From Sphingomonas sp. PsM26 (GTDB taxonomy: Bacteria; Pseudomonadota; Alphaproteobacteria; Sphingomonadales; Sphingomonadaceae): a DNA stretch of 56,089 nucleotides. This document shows, piece after piece, positions 41,933 to 49,997 of the stretch. The number at the start of each line of letters is the position of its first letter. Positions within the stretch are counted from its first letter, which is position 1. A program made the translations under genes and the position numbers. Location: NCBI GenBank assembly GCA_030433805.1, contig JARUXA010000023.1:1-56089 (forward strand). The letters are read 5' to 3'. Below the pieces are notes generated by a model. That model was not told the DNA's origin and ran no database searches. It saw only the letters and a list, made by a program, of their open reading frames with translations.

Positions 41933-43116
41933 TAGAAGGCCGCGATGCCGGTGATCGCGCGTCCGAGGATCAGCGCGTGGACGTCGTGCGCACCTTCATA
42001 GGTGTTGACCGTCTCCAGGTTCATCATGTGCCGCATCACCTGATATTCGCCCGAGATGCCGTTGCCGCCGTGCATGTCGCGCGCCATCCGCGCGATATCG
42101 AGCGCCTTGCCAACGTTGTTGCGCTTGACGATCGAGATCATCTCGGGCGCGAACCGGCCCTGGTCCATCAACCGCCCGACCCGCAGGCTCGCCTGCAGCC
42201 CGAGCGCGATCTCGGTCTCCATGTCGGCGAGCTTCTTCTGGAAGAGCTGCCGCCCCGCCAAAGGGGTGCCGAACTGGTTGCGATCGAGCCCATATTGGCG
42301 CGCCGCATGGAAACAGAACTCCGCCGCGCCGAGCGACCCCCAACTGATCCCGTAGCGCGCGCGGTTGAGGCAGCCGAACGGACCTTTGAGCCCCTGCACG
42401 TTTGGCAGCAGCGCGTCTTCGCTCAACTCGATCTCGTCCATCAGGATCATGCCGGTGATCGACGCGCGCAAGCTGAGCTTGCCTTCAATCTTCGGCGCGG
42501 AAAGGCCTTTCGCACCCTTCTCGACGATGAAGCCGCGGATGCCGTCGCCATGCGCGTCCGACTTTGCCCAGATGACGAAGACGTCGGCAATCGGCGAATT
42601 GGAAATCCACGTCTTCGCGCCCGACAGCAGATACCCGCCATCGACCTTTTTGGCGCGCGTCGTCATGCCGCCGGGGTCGGAACCGGCATCGGGTTCGGTC
42701 AGACCGAAGCAGCCGATCCACTCGCCCGTCGCGAGCCTGGGCAAATACTTCTGCTTCTGCTCTTCCGAACCATAAGCGAGGATCGGGTACATCACGAGGC
42801 TCGACTGGACCGACATCATCGAACGGTAGCCCGAGTCGATCCGTTCGACCTCGCGTGCGACGAGGCCGTAAGCGACATAGGATGCGCCGACGCCACCATA
42901 TTCCTCGGGTACAGTCGGGCCGAGCAGACCGAGCGCGCCCATCTCGCGGAAGATCTCGGGATCGGTCGTTTCGTTCTGGAACGCGTCGACGATCCGGGGG
43001 GCGAGCTTGTCCTGCGCATAAGCGCGCGCGGTGTCGCGGATCATGCGTTCGTCATCCTCGAGCTGGTCGTCGAGGAAGAAGGGGTCTGCCCAATCGAAAC
43101 GCGCCATGTCGGCCAT
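41932..43116 (-). CDS. gcdH: Glutaryl-CoA dehydrogenase
   Basis: 394-aa flavin dehydrogenase very like GCDH: LETVNTYEGAHDVHALILGR with catalytic Glu374, GLTEPDAGSDPGGMTTRAKK and RARYGISWGSLGAAEFC. GCDH oxidises and decarboxylates glutaryl-CoA to crotonyl-CoA in lysine, tryptophan and aromatic breakdown, passing electrons to ETF. GGAGT precedes the ATG. It is first in an operon with the racemase and class II aldolase. A palindromic repeat lies upstream, before the double-TetR regulator. Confidence 0.93.
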   Translation of the reverse strand: MADMARFDWADPFFLDDQLEDDERMIRDTARAYAQDKLAPRIVDAFQNETTDPEIFREMGALGLLGPTVPEEYGGVGASYVAYGLVAREVERIDSGYRSMMSVQSSLVMYPILAYGSEEQKQKYLPRLATGEWIGCFGLTEPDAGSDPGGMTTRAKKVDGGYLLSGAKTWISNSPIADVFVIWAKSDAHGDGIRGFIVEKGAKGLSAPKIEGKLSLRASITGMILMDEIELSEDALLPNVQGLKGPFGCLNRARYGISWGSLGAAEFCFHAARQYGLDRNQFGTPLAGRQLFQKKLADMETEIALGLQASLRVGRLMDQGRFAPEMISIVKRNNVGKALDIARMARDMHGGNGISGEYQVMRHMMNLETVNTYEGAHDVHALILGRAITGIAAF

Positions 43117-43160
43117 GAGATACTCCGTTGACTGTCTTACTTGCTTCCCCGGTCTGGTCC

Positions 43161-43266
43161 GCTTCCCCGGCGGAGGCCGGGGCCCAGGGGCGGAACGATC
43201 GTTGTCGAACGGTGCGCTCGCCTGGCACGTCCATCGCTCCTAGGCCCCGGCCTTCGCCGGGGAAGC
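43161..43266. repeat. Inverted-repeat element with 24-base arms
   Basis: GCTTCCCCGGCGGAGGCCGG (43161 on) pairs with a copy ending GGCCTTCGCCGGGGAAGC (to 43266) with one mismatch in 24 bases. The arm sequence is shared with the element at 52076-52179. It lies between the gcdH start and the 3' end of the double-TetR gene. Confidence 0.75.
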
Positions 43267-43284
43267 GTAGGATGGGGGGGTGGG

Positions 43285-44541
43285 TTATGTGTTCAGTACG
43301 CGATCATCGAACAATCCGAACACGATGGTGGACGCATAATAAGCGATCGCGCGGTCGCGTGGCATCGTGCCCGCCCACTTCCGCATGTCGAACGCGGCAT
43401 TCTGCAACGCCATCAGTGCCTGTGCCGCGATCAGTGGGTCGACCGCACGGATCGATGCTTCGGCGACGCCGTCACTGATCGTCCCCGCATAGCGACGCGC
43501 GATTCGGTTGGAGCGATCGACCATCTCGCGCCGTCCCTCGGCCGGGAGGCCCGACAATGCGGTCGTGCGCAACAAGGGCCCGCGTTCCGAGAATTGGACG
43601 TCGAGCAATGTCGCGATCGTCCCCGAAAGCCGATCCCATTGCGACCCGCCGCGTTCGTCGGCGAGATGCTGCGCATCAGCGATCGTGTCGAGGCTGCGCT
43701 TGTAACAGGCAAGCACCAGATCGTCCTTGGCGTCGAGGTGATGGTAGAAGCTGCCCTTGGTGACGTTGAGCTGCGATGCGATCCGCTGGACCGATGCGCC
43801 GCGATAGCCGAGCTCGTTGATGAGTCTGGTCGCCGCAAGCAGGAAAGCCTCACGTCCGGGCTCGGGTTCGTCATGCGCGAGGTCGATCAGCTCGGGGTCC
43901 CAACGTGCCTTGGGCGCGGCGATGCCATGCGCGAACACGTCCATCAGGCGTTTCTCGACCCGGGCAAATTGATCGGGTTCGTAGCGCACGAGCCAGATCG
44001 GCAGCCAGAAGGTGTTCTCGAGCAGGACGTGCGCGCGCGCGCCGAACAGGTCGGTCTGGGCGCGTGTTGTGGCGGTGCCCCACAGGCTGCGGGTCTTGCG
44101 GAAGACTTCGCGCCAGCCCGTCATCAGGCGGCCCAGCACGGGTTCCTCCATCGCGCGGAGATCGGACAGGATCGCGAACGCGGTTTCCTCGCCACGCTGG
44201 ATCGCCGCCAACCGTTCGAAATTGAGCGCAAGATAGCGTGCGACGCGGTCGCGTGGCGTCGCTTCGGCGAGCGATTCGTCGAGCATCGCCTGAAGCCGTT
44301 CGAGCGTCTGTTCGAAACACGCTGCCGCAAGGTCCTCCTTGCGCTTGAAATAGTAAGTGACGCTCGTTGTATTGAGCCCAACCCGGCGCGCGACGTCGGC
44401 GAAGGTCATGCCCTTGGCGCTCTGTTCGTTGATCGCTTCCGCCGCAGCGGCCAGGATCGCATCGCGCTTGGCGCGGAATCGCTTGGTGCTGGTGCCGGGA
44501 TCCGCCGCTTCGGCGGTCTGTTCGATAGCTGTTTCCTCCAT
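43285..44541 (-). CDS. Double TetR-family regulator (two TetR modules in one chain)
   Basis: 418-aa protein with two TetR units. First helix-turn-helix at ~20-75 (AEAINEQSAKGMTFADVARR, then GLNTTSVTYYFKRKEDL), second at ~230-280 (AATRLINELGYRGASVQRIA, then LNVTKGSFYHHLDAKDDL), each followed by a ligand-type helical domain. It is about twice the usual length (~200 aa). It starts at MEETAIEQ, behind TAAGG. It diverges from the ACAD11-type dehydrogenase and is its likely repressor, perhaps sensing an acyl-CoA. A covalent dimer may bind one operator or two. Confidence 0.88.
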   Translation of the reverse strand: MEETAIEQTAEAADPGTSTKRFRAKRDAILAAAAEAINEQSAKGMTFADVARRVGLNTTSVTYYFKRKEDLAAACFEQTLERLQAMLDESLAEATPRDRVARYLALNFERLAAIQRGEETAFAILSDLRAMEEPVLGRLMTGWREVFRKTRSLWGTATTRAQTDLFGARAHVLLENTFWLPIWLVRYEPDQFARVEKRLMDVFAHGIAAPKARWDPELIDLAHDEPEPGREAFLLAATRLINELGYRGASVQRIASQLNVTKGSFYHHLDAKDDLVLACYKRSLDTIADAQHLADERGGSQWDRLSGTIATLLDVQFSERGPLLRTTALSGLPAEGRREMVDRSNRIARRYAGTISDGVAEASIRAVDPLIAAQALMALQNAAFDMRKWAGTMPRDRAIAYYASTIVFGLFDDRVLNT

Positions 44542-44628
44542 GCCGGAAACCTTACCAACATCTTTTAGAAGAAACAGTCCTTTTTCGACTGACCGCATAG
44601 GGCCGCAATTTCCCGCTCGAAGCGGCTT

Positions 44629-44644
44629 TACCGAAAACCCGGTA
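44629..44644. promoter_or_regulatory. Dyad TACCG-N6-CGGTA, candidate double-TetR operator
   Basis: Perfect five-base arms (AAAACC spacer) within the divergent promoter of the double-TetR and ACAD11-type genes, followed by a further overlapping CGGTA-type half-site. It fits a TetR-type site, but arms are short. Confidence 0.4.
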
Positions 44645-44697
44645 CGGTATACCCAACGCCGGTGAAGGCCGCAAACGGCCACCCTTGGAGAGACGCG

Positions 44698-45975
44698 ATG
44701 GACTTCAGCTTCACCGAACGCGAAACCTATTTCCGGGATCGCGTGAAGAGCTTCATCGACGAACAGATCCGCCCGCGCCAGTCCGAATATGACGCGCAGG
44801 CGCATGAAGGCGAGCGCTGGAAGGTCATTCCGGTGATCGAGGAGATGAAGGAGAAGACCAAGGCCGCCGGCCTGTGGAATTTCTTCATGCCCCCGCATTC
44901 CGGGCAGAATCACGTCGACGACACGTTCGAGTTCGAAGGCACCCAACTTAGCAATCTCGAATATGCGTTATGCGCCGAAGAGATGGGCAAGGTCGGCTGG
45001 GCAAGCGAGTGTTTCAACTGTTCGGCACCGGACACCGGCAACATGGAAGTGTTCCATCGCTACGGTACGCGTGAGCAGAAGGATCGCTGGCTACGGCCGC
45101 TGATGCACGGTGAGATCCGTTCGGCCTTCCTGATGACCGAACCGGCGGTCGCGTCGTCGGATGCGACCAACATCGAGACGTCGATCGTCCGCGATGGCGA
45201 CGAGTATGTCATCAACGGCACCAAATGGTGGTCGTCCGGCGTCGGCGATCCGCGCTGCAAGGTCGCGATCACCATGGGCAAGACCAACCCGCAAGCCTCA
45301 CGCCACAGCCAGCAGAGCATGATCCTGGTGCCGATGGATACGCCCGGCGTGACGATCAAGCGGATGCTGTCGGTCTATGGGTATGACCACGCGCCGCATG
45401 GGCACGGCGAAGTGGTGCTCGAGAATGTCCGCGTGCCCGCGGAGAACATCCTGCTCGGCGAAGGGCGCGGGTTCGAGATCGCGCAGGGGCGGCTCGGGCC
45501 GGGCCGGATCCATCACTGCATGCGCACGATCGGCGTTGCCGAGACCGGGATCGAAGCCATGGCCAAGCGGCTGCTGAGCCGTGTCGCGTTCGGCAAGCGG
45601 ATCGCCGACCAGTCGGTGTGGGAGCAGCGCATCGCCAAGGCACGGATCGACATCGAAATGACCCGGCTGCTGTGCCTCAAGGCCGCGGACATGATGGACA
45701 AGGCGGGCAACAAGTCCGCGCAGCTCGAGATCGCGATGATCAAGGTGCAGGCCCCCAACATGGCGCTCCAGATCCTCGACGCTGCGGTCCAGGCGCATGG
45801 CGGCGGTGGGGTGTCGGGCGACTTCCACCTCGCGCATGATTGGGCGGCGCTGCGCACGCTGCGGTTCGCCGACGGGCCGGACGAAGTCCACAACCGGGCG
45901 ATCGCGCGCAACGAGTTCGGCAAATACGCCGATCTGCCCGCAGCGGTCACGGCAAAGGAAGCGATGCGGCGCTGA
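44698..45975 (+). CDS. ACAD10/11-type acyl-CoA dehydrogenase
   Basis: 425-aa flavoprotein of the ACAD11 branch: MTEPAVASSDATNIETSI, INGTKWWSSGVGDPRC, YGYDHAPHGHGEVV and LGPGRIHHCMRTIG match human ACAD11 as I recall it. At the place where most acyl-CoA dehydrogenases carry the catalytic Glu (YEGTS) it has Asp392 (FADGPDEVH). Mammalian ACAD10/11 have been reported to work with a kinase domain on 4-hydroxyacyl-CoA; here the kinase is a separate gene 1.3 kb downstream. TTGGAGAG precedes the ATG. It diverges from the double-TetR regulator. Confidence 0.9.
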   Translation: MDFSFTERETYFRDRVKSFIDEQIRPRQSEYDAQAHEGERWKVIPVIEEMKEKTKAAGLWNFFMPPHSGQNHVDDTFEFEGTQLSNLEYALCAEEMGKVGWASECFNCSAPDTGNMEVFHRYGTREQKDRWLRPLMHGEIRSAFLMTEPAVASSDATNIETSIVRDGDEYVINGTKWWSSGVGDPRCKVAITMGKTNPQASRHSQQSMILVPMDTPGVTIKRMLSVYGYDHAPHGHGEVVLENVRVPAENILLGEGRGFEIAQGRLGPGRIHHCMRTIGVAETGIEAMAKRLLSRVAFGKRIADQSVWEQRIAKARIDIEMTRLLCLKAADMMDKAGNKSAQLEIAMIKVQAPNMALQILDAAVQAHGGGGVSGDFHLAHDWAALRTLRFADGPDEVHNRAIARNEFGKYADLPAAVTAKEAMRR

Positions 45976-45979
45976 GCAG

Positions 45980-46080
45980 CTCCCTCTCCCCGCCAGCGGG
46001 GAGAGGGCAGGGGAGAGGGGCAGTCCGCCAACACAACAGACATGGGCCGGTGTGGAGAGACTGCCCTCTCCCCGGCCAGT
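45980..46080. repeat. MITE-like palindromic element, copy M1
   Basis: CTCCCTCTCCCCGCC/GCGGGGAGAGGG hairpin, then AGGGGAGAGGGGCAGT, a ~30-base core with CATGGGCCGG, then ACTGCCCTCTCCCC. The core is the inverse of that in the element at 53335-53473. It lies after the ACAD11-type gene and is followed by two more hairpins. Confidence 0.7.
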
Positions 46081-46086
46081 TTAGGG

Positions 46087-46156
46087 TGAAGCGTGCCCCG
46101 CACGCTTCAGGATCGTCCGGGGGACGATCCGGCCCCAAAACTCCCGCAAGCGGGAG
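46087..46156. repeat. Three consecutive hairpins in the leader of the alcohol dehydrogenase gene
   Basis: TGAAGCGTG/CACGCTTCA (46087-46109), GATCGTCC/GGACGATC (46111-46129) and CTCCCGC/GCGGGAG (46141-46156). The last arm runs straight into the ribosome-binding site AGGGAGAAG of the following ATG. Confidence 0.7.
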
Positions 46157-46167
46157 AGGGAGAAGAC

Positions 46168-47253
46168 ATGAAAGCCGCCGTCCTCCACGCCCCCAACACC
46201 GACCTCATGATCGAGGATATCCGCGTAGCCGACCCGGCCCCGCGCGAAGTGCTGATCCGTACCGTCGCGTGCGGGGTGTGCCGGTCCGACCTGCACTTCG
46301 TCGACGGTGCGTTCCCGCATCCGATGCCGACGGTTCCCGGCCACGAAGCCGCCGGGATCGTCGAGGCGGTCGGATCGGACGTCGCGCATCTGAAGGTTGG
46401 CGATCACGTCGTCACCTTCTTCACGGTGTTCTGCGGGGCGTGCGAGATGTGCGTGACGGGGCGGCCATCGTTGTGCGTCGATCCGTCGACCCGTCGGCCC
46501 AAGGGTGCGGACCCGCGGCTCAGCCTCGCGGACGGGACGCCGCTTGCGCCGTTCCTCAATCTGTCGGCGTTTGCCGAGATGATGCTGGTTCATGAGAACG
46601 CCTGCGTCGCGATCGACAAGGCGATGCCGCTCGACCGGGCCGCGCTGCTTGGATGCGCGGTGATCACCGGCGCGGGATCGATCTTCAACGACAGCCAGTT
46701 GCGGCCGGGCGAAACCGTCGCGGTGATCGGGTGCGGTGGGATCGGGCTGGCTGCGATCAACGCCGCGAAGATCGCGGGAGCGGGCATGATCCTCGCGATC
46801 GACCCGGTCGCGGAGAAACGCGCACTGGCGGAAAAACTCGGCGCGACGCACAGCTTCGATGCGGATGCGCCGGATCTGGCGAAGCAAGTCGCGGCGTTGA
46901 CCGGGGGCGGGGTGCATTATGCAATCGAGGCGGTCGGGCGGTCCAACACCGCTGAACTCGCCTGGACGATCCTGCGGCGCGGTGGGACCGCGACGATTCT
47001 CGGCATGATCGCGCCGGGCAATGAGGTGAAGATCCCCGGCCCCACCTTCCTGACCGGCAAGAAGCTGCAAGGCTCTCTGCTCGGATCGACCCGCTTCCCG
47101 ATCGACATGCCGCGGCTCGTCCGGCTGTATCTCGACGGCAAGCTCGACCTGGATACGATGGTGGCCGAGCGGATCCGGCTGGAGGACGTCAACGACGCCC
47201 TCGCCAAGCTGCGCAGCGGGGACACGGTGCGCTCCGTGATCGAATTCGCATGA
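46168..47253 (+). CDS. Zinc-dependent alcohol dehydrogenase
   Basis: 361-aa MDR alcohol dehydrogenase. Catalytic zinc ligands: Cys in ACGVCRSDLH and His-Glu in GHEAAG. Structural zinc cysteines: CGACEMCVTGRPSLC. Rossmann loop IGCGGIGLAAINAA and the Asp in AIDPV favour NAD. It resembles class III-like and formaldehyde-type enzymes of fatty alcohol and terpene pathways. The start is at 46168 because GGGAGA from the upstream palindrome gives the ribosome-binding site. It overlaps the kinase gene by four bases (ATGA). Confidence 0.9.
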   Translation: MKAAVLHAPNTDLMIEDIRVADPAPREVLIRTVACGVCRSDLHFVDGAFPHPMPTVPGHEAAGIVEAVGSDVAHLKVGDHVVTFFTVFCGACEMCVTGRPSLCVDPSTRRPKGADPRLSLADGTPLAPFLNLSAFAEMMLVHENACVAIDKAMPLDRAALLGCAVITGAGSIFNDSQLRPGETVAVIGCGGIGLAAINAAKIAGAGMILAIDPVAEKRALAEKLGATHSFDADAPDLAKQVAALTGGGVHYAIEAVGRSNTAELAWTILRRGGTATILGMIAPGNEVKIPGPTFLTGKKLQGSLLGSTRFPIDMPRLVRLYLDGKLDLDTMVAERIRLEDVNDALAKLRSGDTVRSVIEFA

Positions 47254-48305
47254 CCGACTTTGCCCCACAGACGATGGAGGTTCCCGACAAGGACCGGCTC
47301 GACGAGGATCGACTGACCGCGTGGATGACGGCGAACGTCGCTGGGTTCGAAGGCCCGCTGACCTATGCCAAATTCTCGGGCGGGCAATCGAACCCTACGT
47401 TCAAGATTTCTGCTGCCTCGGGCGACTATGTCCTGCGGCGCAAGCCGTTGGGCAATCTGCTTCCTTCCGCCCATGCGGTCGACCGCGAGTATCGCGTGAT
47501 TGCCGGACTGTACCCGACCGGCTTTCCGGTCGCGCGGCCTTATGGGCTGTGCACCGATCCGGCGGTGATCGGGACCGACTTTTACGTCATGGGGTTCGCG
47601 GATGGGCGTAATCTGTGGGACGGGACGCTTCCCGATTTTGCGCCCTCTGAGCGGACCGGCATTTACAATGCGATGTGCGATACGCTGGCGGCGCTGCACA
47701 CGACTGATCACGAGGCCGCGGGCCTCGGCGATTATGGTCGCCCCGGCAATTATTTCGAGCGCCAGGTCGCGCGCTGGACCAAACAGTATCGCGCGTCCGA
47801 GACCGAGCGGATGGAGACGGTCGAGCGGTTGATCGACTATCTCGGGCGTACCGTGCCGCCGCAGACGCGCACGTCGATCGTCCACGGCGATTACCGCATC
47901 GACAACATGATCTTCCACAAGACCGCGCCACGCGTGATCGCGTTGCTCGACTGGGAGCTGTCGACGCTCGGCGATCCGCTTGCCGATTTCAGCTATTTCC
48001 TGATGAGTTGGGTGACCGCGCCCGAGGGGCGTTCGGGCGTGCTTGGCCATACCGGGCCAGCGACCGGCATCCCGTCGATCGAGGATATGGTTGCTCGTTA
48101 TTGTGCCGCGACCGGGCGGGACGGGGTGCCCGATCTCAACTGGTACTTCTCGTACAATCTCTTCCGGCTGACCGGCATCGTGCAGGGCATCAAGAAGCGG
48201 ATCGTCGAGGGGACCGCCTCCAGCGCACAGGCCGAGAAGTCGGCGGCGGGGGTGTATCGGCTTGCCGATGCTGCGTGGGAATTCGCGGTGAAGGCGGGGG
48301 CTTAG
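47250..48305 (+). CDS. ACAD10/11-type phosphotransferase (APH fold)
   Basis: 351-aa kinase of the aminoglycoside-phosphotransferase fold, of the type fused to the N-terminus of mammalian ACAD11. FSGGQSNPTFKIS is the glycine loop, VLRRKPLG the ATP lysine area, VHGDYRIDNMIF the catalytic loop and LLDWELSTLGDPLADF the metal loop. In mammals this domain phosphorylates the 4-hydroxyl of acyl-CoA so that the dehydrogenase part can remove it; LvaA in the levulinate operon of Pseudomonas is a similar kinase. Its start overlaps the alcohol dehydrogenase stop. Confidence 0.9.
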   Translation: MTDFAPQTMEVPDKDRLDEDRLTAWMTANVAGFEGPLTYAKFSGGQSNPTFKISAASGDYVLRRKPLGNLLPSAHAVDREYRVIAGLYPTGFPVARPYGLCTDPAVIGTDFYVMGFADGRNLWDGTLPDFAPSERTGIYNAMCDTLAALHTTDHEAAGLGDYGRPGNYFERQVARWTKQYRASETERMETVERLIDYLGRTVPPQTRTSIVHGDYRIDNMIFHKTAPRVIALLDWELSTLGDPLADFSYFLMSWVTAPEGRSGVLGHTGPATGIPSIEDMVARYCAATGRDGVPDLNWYFSYNLFRLTGIVQGIKKRIVEGTASSAQAEKSAAGVYRLADAAWEFAVKAGA

Positions 48306-48310
48306 CATAT

Positions 48311-48402
48311 CCCCCTCCCGCTTGCGGGAGGGGTTAGGGGAGGGGATTGAGGGGAGCGCTTGCGGACAAGCCCTCCCCCGACCCCTCCCGCAAGCGGGAG
48401 GG
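48311..48402. repeat. Palindromic element CCCCTCCCGC/GCGGGAGGGG, copy N1
   Basis: A 22-base hairpin (from 48311) and a second (to ~48402) on either side of ~48 bases. It fills the gap between the kinase stop and the SDR start. The last arm ends in GGGAGGGGAGGAG, which forms the ribosome-binding site of the SDR. Confidence 0.7.
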
Positions 48403-48415
48403 GAGGAGAAGACGC

Positions 48416-49180
48416 ATGTCTCAATTCGATTTGACCGGCAAAGTCGCCATCGTGACCGGTTCCTCACGCGGGATCGGCAAGGCGAGTGTTTGCGAACTCG
48501 CTGAACACGGCGCGAAGGTCGTCATCTCCAGCCGCAAGCAGGACGCGTGTGATGTGGTCGCAGCGGAAATCAACGCACGTTTCGGTGAAGGCACCGCGAT
48601 CGCGGTGGCGGCGAACATTTCCGACAAGGCGGGTCTGCAGCATCTGGTCGATGCGACGCGTACCGCGTTCGGGCAGATCGACGTGCTCGTCTGCAATGCC
48701 GCCTCCAACCCCTATTACGGTCCGCAAGCCGGGATTGCCGACGATCAGTTCCGCAAGATCCTCGACAATAACATCGTCTCCAACCACTGGTTGATCACGA
48801 TGGTCGCCCCAGAAATGCGCGAGCGGCGCGCCGGATCGATCATCATCGTTTCGTCGATCGGCGGCTTGCGCGGATCGACGCTGATCGGCGCCTATTGCAT
48901 CTCCAAGGCTGCCGACATGCAGCTTGCGCGGAACCTTGCGCATGAATTCGGGCCGGACAACGTTCGCGTCAATTGCATCGCGCCGGGGCTGATCAAGACC
49001 GACTTTGCGCGTGCCTTGTGGGAAGATCCCGAGCGGATCGAAGCCGCGAACAAGACCGTGCCGCTGCGGCGGATCGGCGAACCGGCGGAAATCGCGGGCG
49101 CGGTCGTCTTCCTCGCCAGCCAGGCGAGCAGCTTCATGACCGGGCAGACGATCGTGCTCGACGGTGGCGTGACGATTTAG
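48416..49180 (+). CDS. Short-chain dehydrogenase (DHRS4/fabG-like)
   Basis: 254-aa classical SDR: cofactor loop GSSRGIGKASV, CNAASNPYYGP, Ser in IVSSIGG and YCISKAA with Tyr and Lys. NVRVNCIAPGLIKTDFA and FMTGQTIVLDGGV are typical of the DHRS4 or 3-oxoacyl group. GGAGG from the upstream palindrome precedes the ATG. In an operon with the ACAD11-type module, it may oxidise a 3-hydroxyacyl-CoA or a related alcohol, comparable to LvaD in levulinate catabolism; this is inference. Confidence 0.86.
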   Translation: MSQFDLTGKVAIVTGSSRGIGKASVCELAEHGAKVVISSRKQDACDVVAAEINARFGEGTAIAVAANISDKAGLQHLVDATRTAFGQIDVLVCNAASNPYYGPQAGIADDQFRKILDNNIVSNHWLITMVAPEMRERRAGSIIIVSSIGGLRGSTLIGAYCISKAADMQLARNLAHEFGPDNVRVNCIAPGLIKTDFARALWEDPERIEAANKTVPLRRIGEPAEIAGAVVFLASQASSFMTGQTIVLDGGVTI

Positions 49181-49193
49181 GGGGGAGCAGCAC

Positions 49194-49997
49194 ATGACAC
49201 AGCGTTTCACGGGCAAGTCGATCATCGTCACCGGGGCAGGGTCCGGCATCGGCCGCGCCACCGCGTTGCTGTTCGCGCGCGAGGGCGGATCGTTGCTCGT
49301 CGCCGACCGCAGCGATACGGTGCACGAGACCGCGGCGCTGATCGACCAGGCGGGCGGCGCCGCCCACGCGATCCAGATCGATGCGGGCGACGAAGCGGAT
49401 GTCGTCCGCGCGGTGCAGGTCGCGTGCGAGTATTACGGCGGGCTCGACATCATGTTCGCCAACGCAGGCATCTCCGGCGGGATGGCGAACCTGTTCGATA
49501 CTGATGTCGCGCTGATTACCGAGGTGTTGCGGGTGAACCTGATCGGTCCGTTCCTGGCGATCAAACATGCCGCCCCCAGAATCGCCGAGCGTGGCGGCGG
49601 CGCAATCGTGCTGACTGCGAGCGTTGCGGGAATCCGTTCGGGCGCCGGGTCACCGGCGTATTCCGCTTCCAAGGCGGGGGTCATCAACCTGGCGATGGTT
49701 TCTGCGCAGCAGTTGTCGGGATCGAACGTGCGGGTCAACGCGATCTGCCCGGGGCTTACCGAAACCGGCATGACCAAACCGACGTTCGACTATGCGCGCG
49801 AGGCGGGGAAGATCGACCGGGTCGGGCGGCTCAATCCGCTTCGGCGCGGTGCCCAACCCGAAGAACTCGCCGAAGTCGCGGCCTTCCTCGCATCGGATGC
49901 CGCAAGCTACGTCAACGGCCAAGCGATCGCGGTCGACGGGGGGCTGTCGAGCAGCCACCCCGTCACCAAGCAGGAATATGGCAAGACCGCGGTCTGA
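49194..49997 (+). CDS. Short-chain dehydrogenase/reductase
   Basis: 267-aa classical SDR: GAGSGIGRATALLF, Asp in LLVADRSD favouring NAD, NAGISGGMAN, Ser in VLTASVAG and YSASKAG. GGGGAG precedes the ATG, 13 bases after the previous SDR, so the two are cotranscribed. It likely oxidises a hydroxyacyl-CoA or alcohol of the same pathway. Its stop is directly adjacent to the stop of the convergent catalase-related gene. Confidence 0.86.
   Translation: MTQRFTGKSIIVTGAGSGIGRATALLFAREGGSLLVADRSDTVHETAALIDQAGGAAHAIQIDAGDEADVVRAVQVACEYYGGLDIMFANAGISGGMANLFDTDVALITEVLRVNLIGPFLAIKHAAPRIAERGGGAIVLTASVAGIRSGAGSPAYSASKAGVINLAMVSAQQLSGSNVRVNAICPGLTETGMTKPTFDYAREAGKIDRVGRLNPLRRGAQPEELAEVAAFLASDAASYVNGQAIAVDGGLSSSHPVTKQEYGKTAV

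Noticed and set aside
44542..44946. Upstream extension of the double-TetR gene
   Set aside because: The extension runs over the divergent promoter and the opposite dehydrogenase gene; the inner ATG with a ribosome-binding site is preferred.
46917..48467. A 516-residue open frame on the minus strand
   Set aside because: It lies opposite the alcohol dehydrogenase and kinase genes, both with clear family motifs, and shows no family motif itself.
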